Source: JBBQTU01 sp038213005 (GTDB taxonomy: Bacteria; Planctomycetota; Phycisphaerae; Tepidisphaerales; Tepidisphaeraceae). Taken from it: 56,389 nt of DNA. The DNA lies in the NCBI GenBank assembly GCA_038213005.1, contig JBBQTU010000004.1:1-56389 (forward strand). The letters run 5' to 3'. Numbering within the stretch: position 1 is the stretch's first letter; every line of letters starts with the position of its first letter. The notes beneath the pieces were generated by a model, which was not told the DNA's origin, did not search any database, and worked only from the letters and a program-made list of their open reading frames with translations. The position numbers and the translations under genes are program-made. Positions 49,681 through 56,389 of the stretch are shown here, in pieces.

Positions 49681-50772
49681 ATGAATCAGGTCAAACCGGG
49701 GAAAGCTGTTACGGGTATCATGATGCTGCTCGGAATCGGAATGTGTTTTCAGTCCTGCGCAAAGCCGTCACGCGTTTTCCCGCAAGAGAAGTGGCTGGTT
49801 GCAACTCCGGCTTCCCAGGGCTTGGATTCTGTCAAGCTTGACAGCGCAATGCATTACCTGGCGGGTGTGTGCGGACCGCGCAGGACTGATCATACGCTGG
49901 TGATCCGACATGGGTATCTTGTCTGGCAGGGGCGGGATATTGATACAGCCTTTGACGTCTGGTCGTGCACGAAATCCTTTTCGAGCACTGTTTTGGGCTT
50001 GCTGATTGACGATAACAAATGTTCCCTGAAAACAAAGGCACAGGAGATTCTTCCACGGCTTAAAGACAAATATCCGGACGTGACACTGCGGAACTTTGTG
50101 ACCATGACGTCGGGGGTAGAGTCCATCACAAATGATCAACCCTTTGAACCCGGAGAGCCGCTCTTTGCGCCTGGCAAGAAGTTTCACTATGGCGACGACC
50201 TCAATATGTTCGCCGCCATCCTCACCAAGATCGCACACGAGCCGATTCGTAATCTGTTCAAACGCAGAATCGCGGATCCGATCGGTATGGACTCCGCCCA
50301 TTGGTACTGGGGAGACTGGGGTCCGGTCGACGGGATTGTGGTGAACGGCGGTTCGGGAACTTTTTCTAAAGGTATGCACATATCGGCCAGAGAGTTTGCG
50401 CGAATCGGATGGCTCTATCTTAACGAAGGACAGTGGAACGGTCGCCAACTGATCAGTCGGTCGTGGGTAGAACAGGCCACACAGGCGCAAACGGACACAA
50501 CGGTTCTACCCTATGACACAAACGGCTGGTACACCGCGATTGTTGGTGCCTATGGCTATAACTTTTGGACAAACGGGGTCAGGAAAGGCAGCAAACGCCT
50601 CTGGGAAAAGGCACCGCCACGAACGTTTGCATTTCAGGGAAATTTCAACAGCTACTGTTTTGTTATTCCCGAATGGGACATGGTGATTGTCAGAATCGGA
50701 AACGACCAGGTGATTGACACTGAACTGTACAATGGATTGTTTGAAAGAATAGAACAGAGCCGGAAGAATTAA
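49681..50772 (+). CDS. Beta-lactamase-family serine hydrolase lipoprotein
   Basis: A 363-residue protein with a lipoprotein signal (GMCFQSC) and a class C beta-lactamase/penicillin-binding fold: the Ser-x-x-Lys motif is SCTK in WSCTKSFSS, YGDDLNMF fits the Tyr-x-Asn-like second motif, and WYTAIVGAYGYNFWTNG lies near the third. It is likely an esterase or peptidase, not a true beta-lactamase. AGGAG lies 4 nt before the ATG. It is clearly lower in GC than its neighbours, which suggests acquisition, perhaps from Bacteroidota-like DNA (inference). Confidence 0.85.
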   Translation: MNQVKPGKAVTGIMMLLGIGMCFQSCAKPSRVFPQEKWLVATPASQGLDSVKLDSAMHYLAGVCGPRRTDHTLVIRHGYLVWQGRDIDTAFDVWSCTKSFSSTVLGLLIDDNKCSLKTKAQEILPRLKDKYPDVTLRNFVTMTSGVESITNDQPFEPGEPLFAPGKKFHYGDDLNMFAAILTKIAHEPIRNLFKRRIADPIGMDSAHWYWGDWGPVDGIVVNGGSGTFSKGMHISAREFARIGWLYLNEGQWNGRQLISRSWVEQATQAQTDTTVLPYDTNGWYTAIVGAYGYNFWTNGVRKGSKRLWEKAPPRTFAFQGNFNSYCFVIPEWDMVIVRIGNDQVIDTELYNGLFERIEQSRKN

Positions 50773-50954
50773 GGAACAGGTCCGTGCTCAGGTTCAAGAA
50801 TAGAAACGACTATCTGTGTTCGGTGACGACAGCAAGGTGACAAAGACAATAGAGTGAAAGACAATAAGGCAGCACCCCATATTTCCGCAGGTGGGATGTC
50901 GACATGGCGAGACAAGCACCCGGCGTTGTCGTGGAAGGACGAAGGAGGCGCATC

Positions 50955-51122
50955 TAGTGGTATTGGCGGCCTTCGGCCGACCCGCTGTTATGCCCCAAGT
51001 GTGGCGGAACCATGAAGATCATCGCCGTTATTAAGGCACGGCAGGGGGATGCCATCCGCAACATCCTGCAGCACTGTGGGCTGTGGAACGACCCGCCGTC
51101 CTACGCTCCGCCTCCGTCTGAG
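50955..51122 (+). pseudogene. IS91-like transposase C-terminal remnant
   Basis: The frame reads WRPSADPLLCPKCGGTMKII followed by AVIKARQGDAIRNILQHCGL: the zinc ribbon and terminal helix found at the end of IS91/IS801-type Y2 transposases. The catalytic core is absent. It directly precedes the ISAs1 remnant. Confidence 0.6.
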
Positions 51123-51171
51123 ACCCATCTCCCCGTCCGTTTAGTCGATGTCGGTGGTTGGATAACTTCCT

Positions 51172-51984
51172 ATGTCAAAGAAGGCATGGAGCCGGACGCC
51201 GGTACATCTGGTCAGCGCCTTTGTGGCCCAGAACCACCTGATCCTGGGACAGTTGGCCACCGACTGCAAGAGCAATGAGATCACGGCCATTCCCAAGCTG
51301 CTGGCGATGCTGGAACTGGCCGAAAGCACGGTGACGATTGATGCCATGGGGTGTCAGCGGCATATCGCTTCGGCAATCCTGGAAAAAGGTGCCCATTACA
51401 TTCTGGCGGTGAAGGACAATCAGCCGAGTTTGTTCTTCGGCGTCAGGACCACCATGAATGAAGGGGTTCGGGTGCGTTTCATCGGGAAGGCTCACGGGTA
51501 CTGGGAAGAAACACACAGGGGGCATGGGCGAATCGAGACGCGGCAGGTGTGGGTGAGCACTGATGTGAAGCCGCTGGGACACGACCTGCTGAAAGCCTGG
51601 CCGGGATTGGCGAGCCTGATCATGGTGGAGTCAACCCGGCGGGGCGTAAGACAGCACAAGAGCAAGGCCAGCTATGAGCGGCATTACTGCATCAGCGACC
51701 ATGCCCACATGGATGCGAAATTCTTCGGCGAGGGAATCCGCAACCACTGGGGAGTTGAGAGCATGCATTGGAGTCTGGACGTGGCCATGAACGAGGATCA
51801 GTGCCGCGTGCGTATCGGCGAGGCGGCGGAGAACCTTTCGCGTGTGAGGCGGATCGCGATCAACAAGCTCAAGACGTGGCAACCCAAGAAGCCCAACGGC
51901 AAGCCGCTGAAGATCGGGCTGAAGCTCAAGCAACAGATGTGCGGCTGGAATCCCAAGTGCCTTCTGGAGATCCTCTCTGCCTAA
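51172..51984 (+). pseudogene. ISAs1-family transposase, 5' truncated
   Basis: A 270-residue open frame with the C-terminal three quarters of an ISAs1 DDE transposase: HLVSAFVAQNHLILGQLATDCKSNEITAIPKLL, VTIDAMGCQ (second Asp), ILAVKDNQP and HWSLDVAMNEDQCRVR (Glu region). The N-terminal domain and the first Asp (normally in a DGK motif) are missing, cut at about 51172 against the IS91-like fragment. It should be inactive. No terminal inverted repeats were identified. Confidence 0.85.
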
Positions 51985-52132
51985 ATGCGATTGCCCTGAC
52001 ACCCCCCCTCCCGCGAAAACCTGCGTGTCTGCCCTGTCTCGTCGCTGACATGTCCAGCCCCGCACCCCGGCCGCTGCACTCGCTCCCCTTCCAGTTTGAC
52101 ACAGCCGCCGCAACCGAGGATTCTTGCAGGCG

Positions 52133-52618
52133 ATGCTTCGGACCCTAAATGTCGCCATCGCCATCATCCGCTGCGACGATCGCGTCATGATCTGTCGCCG
52201 CAAGGCTGAGGACACTTTCGGCGGGTACTGGGAGTTCCCCGGCGGGAAGTTCGAGCCGGGCGAGAGCCCCGAAGCCTGCATCCGCCGGGAAATCCGCGAA
52301 GAGCTCGCCATCGAGATCCGCCCCACCCGCGCCCTCCGCGTCTTCTGTCACAACTACTCCCGCGTGCGGGTCCGCCTGCACCCGTTCATCGTCGAGATCG
52401 TCCAAGGCGAGCCGCAGATGCTTGAGTGTGCCGAGATCCTATGGATCCTGCCAGCGGAGATCCGGCAATACCGATTCCCTGGGGCCAACCAGCATTTCGT
52501 TCCCATGGTGATCGCGGCCCTGGAGCGCGGCGAAGGCGGGCGCGGCCGGCGTCACCACCGCCGCCGCCGGGGATGCGGAGAAGCCAGCGGAGCGTCCGGA
52601 CCGGCCCTTCGGCGATAG
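52133..52618 (+). CDS. MutT-like Nudix hydrolase
   Basis: A 161-residue MutT/8-oxo-dGTPase-like enzyme that sanitises nucleotide pools. RTLNVAIAIIRCDDRVMICRR and FGGYWEFPGGKFEPGE lead into the Nudix box core EACIRREIREEL. The last 30 residues are Arg/Gly-rich and may be an unrelated tail. The ATG at 52133 was chosen; a TTG three codons earlier is an alternative. Confidence 0.85.
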   Translation: MLRTLNVAIAIIRCDDRVMICRRKAEDTFGGYWEFPGGKFEPGESPEACIRREIREELAIEIRPTRALRVFCHNYSRVRVRLHPFIVEIVQGEPQMLECAEILWILPAEIRQYRFPGANQHFVPMVIAALERGEGGRGRRHHRRRRGCGEASGASGPALRR

Positions 52619-52947
52619 TCCGCCCGGAAGGCTCGGCAATCTCGGTGCCGCAAACGACGCCAGAGGGATGACTTCCGGCCGACGTTCAGAGCCCGGCGGC
52701 ACGGCTGGGCCAGGGTGCGTGATACGGAATCCACCAGGAATCGGTCCATCCGACGCACTGGCCGTGATCTGCGTGGGATGTGTGAGATAGTCCTGTGCGG
52801 GCGAGGACGCCGCGCACTATTCCCGCGCGCCGCCTCTGCCGGGGCTGAAGAAGACAATTGGCCCCGCCCGTCAGTGGCACCGGGGGGGGACTCTGCGCGA
52901 TGGCTCTCTTGCCTGTAGGCCCGCAGATGCTAATATCCCCTGACCAC
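52619..52947. other. Intergenic region without recognisable features
   Basis: Nothing was recognised in these 329 bp upstream of the tRNA, apart from the tRNA promoter presumably lying at the right end (TAATAT near 52931). Confidence 0.45.
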
Positions 52948-53020
52948 GGCAGCGTAGCTCAGTTGGTAGAGCAGGGGATTCATAAGCCCCGGGTCACAGG
53001 TTCGAGTCCTGTCGCTGCTA
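52948..53020 (+). tRNA. tRNA with CAU anticodon (Met, or Ile2 if lysidine-modified)
   Basis: Cloverleaf: acceptor GGCAGCG/CGCTGCT (first pair G-U), D-arm GCTC...GAGC, anticodon loop TTCATAA, T-arm ACAGG-TTCGAGT-CCTGT, discriminator A; 73 nt, no encoded CCA. The initiator signature (C1-A72 mismatch, three G-C pairs at the base of the anticodon loop) is absent, so it is elongator Met or tRNA-Ile(CAU). The 31-39 pair is A-G. Confidence 0.92.
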
Positions 53021-53077
53021 TTACGGTTGATCTCGCTTCGCGACAGCGTCTGTCTTTTGCGGGGCGAGGGTTTATCG

Positions 53078-53533
53078 CTAGCGCCTGCCTAGCTTCTTTC
53101 GCTTCGCTCCCGGCTTTTTCTTCTTGAGTAGCAGAAGGATGCCGGAAATTATCTTGCGATATCGAGGGGTGGCCGACGCCGCAACTTTCGAATGGCACGC
53201 GCCGCAGAGCAAGACGTAAGGATCAGACTTGGTTACCCAGCACAGGGTCATGGATGGGACATGCTGGCGACAGAGTTCGCAGTGTTCATGATCCCACGCG
53301 TCTTTCTCGATGTGCCACCGTTTGCCATCGTACTCTGTTGGCACCTCAAACGAGACCAGCACGCGGGTCCCACCTTGGGTTGGAAAGAACCTGCTGCGGT
53401 GGCTCATCGCGAACGAATCGACCGACCCATCTCGTGGTTCGTCAGGGATGACAGTGACCAAGGCGTCGAAGGCTGGAATGCGGCTTGGCATCCACTCAAA
53501 GGTCGCCAATTCGTTGATCGGATAATCAGCCAT
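53078..53533 (-). CDS. Small protein with HNH-like Cys pairs
   Basis: A 151-residue protein. Two Cys-x2-Cys pairs (HCELCRQHV and LLCGACHSKV) about 25 residues apart, with the second followed by His, look like an HNH-type zinc finger. The C-terminus is very Lys/Arg-rich (LLLKKKKPGAKRKKLGRR). It may bind nucleic acid; no catalytic HNH His-Asn pair was clear. The ATG at 53533 was chosen over a longer frame that would overlap the AraC gene. Confidence 0.55.
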   Translation of the reverse strand: MADYPINELATFEWMPSRIPAFDALVTVIPDEPRDGSVDSFAMSHRSRFFPTQGGTRVLVSFEVPTEYDGKRWHIEKDAWDHEHCELCRQHVPSMTLCWVTKSDPYVLLCGACHSKVAASATPRYRKIISGILLLLKKKKPGAKRKKLGRR

Positions 53534-53547
53534 AGGATTCCGGCCGA

Positions 53548-54447
53548 TCAGCATAGCTGCACAGGCCGTGGTCTGCCATCGCCACACGCTGCTCTTCGGT
53601 TTCCACGGTTCACTGCCGACGCCGGGCGGCCTGTGCGATCAGTCGAGGCGTCGGCGTGTGAGTCGGGCGCGGAGGATCCGCCGGTTCGCCACAGGTGGGG
53701 CGGCCGGCCGTAGTGGCGGCGGAAAAGACGCACGAAGTAGTTGGCGTCGGCGTAGCCACAGGCGGCGGCAACCTGCTTGACGCTGGAATACGGGCTGCGG
53801 AGCAGGCGCTCGGCCTGGCGCAGCCGCAACTGCTGCTGATATCGCAGTGGCGGGCACCCCTGCGACTGCCGAAACATCGCCGTCAGATGACTGGCGCTGA
53901 GGTGTACGCTCCGGGCCAACCGGCCAATGTCCAGGGGCTTCACCAGGTGCGACTCAATGTACGTCACCGCCTGCTCGATGGCCGGATGAAGCCGCGCCAC
54001 GCGATCCTGCCTGGCCTCCACACGCACGATCTCGCCCAATAGCGCGGCCAGCAGTGACTGTACGACCGCATCGCAATTCGCGCCGTGCCGATGCAGGTCA
54101 ACCAGATCCTCCATCCAGCGGCGGATGTAGCCGTCGGCCCCGACCTCCAGCGCGCGAGCCCTGTCGCTAAGGCAGGATGAGCCCCAAACCCCCAGATAGG
54201 TCGTGCGGACCAGGCCGGCATTGCGCTGATATTGCGGCACCCCGGCCGGCATGATCCAGAGCGTCCCGGGCTCGCCGGCAAGGGTCTTTCCCTCCAGCGT
54301 GCAACTGCACGTGCCGGCCGTCACCAGCACCAGTTCCATTGTCCCATGGGTGTGCCAGCCGACATCACGAGCCGATTCAAAGCGGTCGGCGAAGGCAAGG
54401 TGGCATTCGCCTTTGCCGCGAGCAGGGGTAGTTCGCCGGGCCATCAT
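53548..54447 (-). CDS. AraC-family transcriptional regulator
   Basis: A 299-residue regulator: N-terminal cupin-like sensing domain (GWHTHGTMELVLVTAGTC, LWIMPAGVPQYQ) and a C-terminal double helix-turn-helix (LDIGRLARSVHLSASHLTAMFRQSQGCPP and VKQVAAACGYADANYFVRLFRRHYG). It is divergent from the URO-D-like gene, 109 nt apart, and probably controls it. A TATAGC hexamer 8 nt from the start may again indicate a leaderless transcript. A roughly 50-residue disordered tail follows the HTH. Confidence 0.9.
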   Translation of the reverse strand: MMARRTTPARGKGECHLAFADRFESARDVGWHTHGTMELVLVTAGTCSCTLEGKTLAGEPGTLWIMPAGVPQYQRNAGLVRTTYLGVWGSSCLSDRARALEVGADGYIRRWMEDLVDLHRHGANCDAVVQSLLAALLGEIVRVEARQDRVARLHPAIEQAVTYIESHLVKPLDIGRLARSVHLSASHLTAMFRQSQGCPPLRYQQQLRLRQAERLLRSPYSSVKQVAAACGYADANYFVRLFRRHYGRPPHLWRTGGSSAPDSHADASTDRTGRPASAVNRGNRRAACGDGRPRPVQLC

Positions 54448-54556
54448 CGTATTGTGCTATAGATCAATCCTTTTCACCAGTGCAAATGAGGAAGAATCAT
54501 CGTAGTGTCTTGATCGTGTGCAGTGGGTGACATGAGCAGCAGGCCTGAAGCGGAAG

Positions 54557-55672
54557 ATGACCATGACCGATCGAGAGCGATTTGACGCGATGATGGGCTA
54601 TCGGCGGCCTGACCGTGCCTGCGTCTACTACTTCGGGCAATGGGAAGAGGCTCGGCAGAGATGGCTCACCGAGGGACTGAGCCCTGACCGTCCCATCGTC
54701 GAGCAGGTGGGGATGGACGCCGACTGGGAAGAGGGAATGTGGGATACACACGGCCTGGCGTACTACGGTCCGATCCACCGCGGAGAGGGCTCGGTCATTG
54801 AGGAAGCCGATACTTACCGGGTCATCCGCCACGCCAGCGGCGCCATCACACGGGAGAGCAAGATTGGCGCCTCGATTCCACAGCATCTCAAGGAAGCCTT
54901 GGAGCCGACGCGCGAGTCTTGGAACCTGTTCCGCAAGAGCATTGACCCGACCTCGCCGGAGCGTCAACCCGATGGTCAGAAGCTCGCCGCCAAGGCCCGC
55001 GAACTCAACGCCCGAGACAGCACAGTCTGCTGTTTTGGCGGCTCGCTCTACGGCTGGGCGCGAGACTGGATGGGCGTTGAAGCTCTGTCCATGCTCTCCT
55101 ACGACGACCCATCGCTGTATGAGGAGGTCATCGACTACGTGACGCAGTTCGTCATGACGCTGAACCGGCCGATCCTGGCACAGACTCGATTCGAGTTTGC
55201 CTACATCTTCGAGGATTGCTGCGGCAAATCCGGCCCCCTGTTTTCGCCCGCTACCTATCGCCAGTATTACCACAAGTACTACGTCAAGCTGGTCGAGTTC
55301 TACAAGAGCCAGGGCGTGAAATATGTGCTGCTGGACAGCGACGGCGATTCGGAAATGCTCATCCCCTGTTGGCTGGATTCGGGAATCGATATCATCTTCC
55401 CGATTGAGGTCGGCACGTGGCATGGCGATCCCGTGCGGCTGCGGCAGAAATATGGCAGGCGACTGCGCATGATGGGCGGCGTGGACAAGCACCTGATCAC
55501 GGGCGATCCGCGGGCGATGCGGACAGCGCTGGAGCGGCTTAAGCCGGTGGTCGACGAGGGTGGTTATATCCCCCTGCCGGATCATCGCATCCCGCCAAAC
55601 TGTTCGCTGGACCAGTTCAATGCCTATGTGGCTATGTTCAAGAGTGTTTTCAATACCGGAGCAAGCGTATGA
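54557..55672 (+). CDS. URO-D-like methyltransferase/decarboxylase
   Basis: A 371-residue TIM-barrel protein of the uroporphyrinogen decarboxylase superfamily: TDRERFDAMMGYRRPDR at the start, FEFAYIFEDCCGKSGPLFSP, KYVLLDSDGD, GIDIIFPIEVG, MMGGVDKHLI and a C-terminal GGYIPLPDHRIPPNCSLDQF. The haem-pathway active-site pattern is not obvious, and the context (AraC regulator, nucleoside hydrolase) points to a sugar- or methyl-related catabolic role. The first ATG at 54557 was taken; a second one at 54563 has better GGAAG spacing. Confidence 0.85.
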   Translation: MTMTDRERFDAMMGYRRPDRACVYYFGQWEEARQRWLTEGLSPDRPIVEQVGMDADWEEGMWDTHGLAYYGPIHRGEGSVIEEADTYRVIRHASGAITRESKIGASIPQHLKEALEPTRESWNLFRKSIDPTSPERQPDGQKLAAKARELNARDSTVCCFGGSLYGWARDWMGVEALSMLSYDDPSLYEEVIDYVTQFVMTLNRPILAQTRFEFAYIFEDCCGKSGPLFSPATYRQYYHKYYVKLVEFYKSQGVKYVLLDSDGDSEMLIPCWLDSGIDIIFPIEVGTWHGDPVRLRQKYGRRLRMMGGVDKHLITGDPRAMRTALERLKPVVDEGGYIPLPDHRIPPNCSLDQFNAYVAMFKSVFNTGASV

Positions 55673-56389
55673 CGAAGGTGATTCTGGATACGGATATCGG
55701 CGACGACATCGATGACGCCCTGGCACTGGCGCTGATCTGCGCCAGTCCGGAGTTGGAACTGGTCGGCGTCACCACGGTCTTTGGCAATGTCCTGGCCCGG
55801 GCCCGGCAGGCACGTACGGTGCTCAAGGTCGCCGGCGAGCGGTTTGCCCGCATCCCGGTCGCGGCCGGCTGCGGCGCGACGATGGCTTCGCGTCCGAACC
55901 ACGGCGTGAAAGCCTATCTGGACGACACCCTCCCAAACCAGGACGGCACGTGTCTGCCTGAGTCGGAGCTGGCGCCGCTGGACAAGCGGCACGGGGTCAA
56001 CTTCCTGATCGACACCATCATGGCGGGCAAGGGCGACATCATCCCCGTCACCATCGGCGCCATGACCAACCTGGCTACCGCAATGGTGATGGAGCGCCGC
56101 ATCGTCGCGAAGATCCCCAAGATCATTGCGATGGCCGCCGAATTCAAGCGCCCGTTCGCCGAGTGGAACATCTGGTGCGACCCGGAGGCCGCCCACATCC
56201 TGCTGAGTAGCGGCATCCCCATGGACATCATCACATGGGACATCGGCCACACCGTTAGCTTTGATCAGGGCAACATCGACCGCCTCAACGCCACCCAGCG
56301 CCCGCTGTCCCAGCGTCTGGCGGCCGCGATCGCCGCGTGGCAGAGCGCCAATCAGCATCCCGGCCACAAACCCATGCCGTCGCTCTACG
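55669..56389 (+). CDS. Inosine-uridine preferring nucleoside hydrolase, 3' partial
   Basis: Runs off the window after 240 codons. The N-terminal Ca2+-binding motif is VILDTDIGDDIDDALALAL, followed by LVGVTTVFGNV. WNIWCDPEAAHILL carries the expected Asn and Asp, and ITWDIGH follows. It cleaves the N-glycosidic bond of nucleosides. The ATG overlaps the stop of the URO-D-like gene (ATGA), so the two are translationally coupled. There is no signal peptide. Confidence 0.93.
   Translation, partial: MTKVILDTDIGDDIDDALALALICASPELELVGVTTVFGNVLARARQARTVLKVAGERFARIPVAAGCGATMASRPNHGVKAYLDDTLPNQDGTCLPESELAPLDKRHGVNFLIDTIMAGKGDIIPVTIGAMTNLATAMVMERRIVAKIPKIIAMAAEFKRPFAEWNIWCDPEAAHILLSSGIPMDIITWDIGHTVSFDQGNIDRLNATQRPLSQRLAAAIAAWQSANQHPGHKPMPSLY

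Noticed and set aside
52948..53020. Possible initiator tRNA-fMet
   Set aside because: The C1-A72 mismatch and the three G-C pairs next to the anticodon loop are missing.

Overview
The window reads as high-GC chromosomal DNA of a planctomycete, most likely of the Phycisphaerae lineage (inference). Two large secreted proteins carry the planctomycete N-terminal signature LE-x-R-x-LL/ML (LEALESRQMLS at 13122, LDGLEGRFLLAAHP at 22467). There is a protein with a domain that is mostly restricted to Planctomycetes and Verrucomicrobia (28235), a McsA/McsB arginine-kinase pair, and many dispersed non-coding repeats. No rRNA and no CRISPR array were seen; there is one tRNA (CAU anticodon, 52948-53020).

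Layout. 1-6.6 kb: a VWA protein cut by the window edge, a dispersed 205-bp repeat, a broken HEPN/MNT pair, a uvrC with an in-frame amber codon, and a guaB/lipoprotein/lipoprotein/DUF971 operon. 6.6-10.6 kb: accessory DNA with a REP hairpin, a dead REP-associated tyrosine transposase (RAYT), a mannonate-dehydratase-like enolase, several long inverted repeats and a degenerate replicon-type ATPase. 10.6-21.9 kb: sugar aminotransferase and MFS transporter, a secreted Ig-like protein, HicBA, an RluB-type pseudouridine synthase, a GT2/UXS pair, a TrmH-type methyltransferase, a paired REP (BIME), a hydrolase and a methyltransferase. 22.4-28.8 kb: a fused RTX/beta-propeller protein, a DUF6259 glycosidase-like enzyme, an AhpD-like protein and the Planctomycetes/Verrucomicrobia protein. 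28.8-36.6 kb: R-M and IS wreckage, a VapBC-like pair translationally coupled to a UvrC-like paralogue, a Nudix hydrolase, the second 205-bp repeat, a broken ABC permease, and a tightly overlapped three-gene cassette (membrane coiled coil, tandem AAA+ ATPase, soluble coiled coil). 36.9-44.3 kb: a hybrid kinase without an ATPase domain, more RAYT/REP material, a heparinase-like lyase, a gene split by an in-frame stop and a HigA-like regulator. 44.4-56.4 kb: a secreted protein, mcsBA, queD, a CBM9-like protein, a low-GC serine hydrolase, IS remnants, MutT, the tRNA, a small Cys-rich protein, an AraC regulator divergent from a URO-D-like enzyme, and a nucleoside hydrolase running off the end.

Themes. 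(1) RAYT/REP biology: two REP families occur as exactly abutting inverted 24+24-nt pairs with palindromic junctions (CTACGTAG, CCACGTGG), next to one full-length RAYT whose expected catalytic Tyr is His and two RAYT remnants. (2) Several genes have a TACAAT-like hexamer only 7-9 nt upstream of the ATG, which suggests leaderless mRNAs. (3) Many genes are newly broken (uvrC amber, HEPN, permease, a TAA-split gene), so either decay is active or the assembly carries errors. (4) The best candidate for an undescribed system is the three-gene AAA+ cassette at 33441-36621. All functions are assigned from sequence reading alone; no searches were run.
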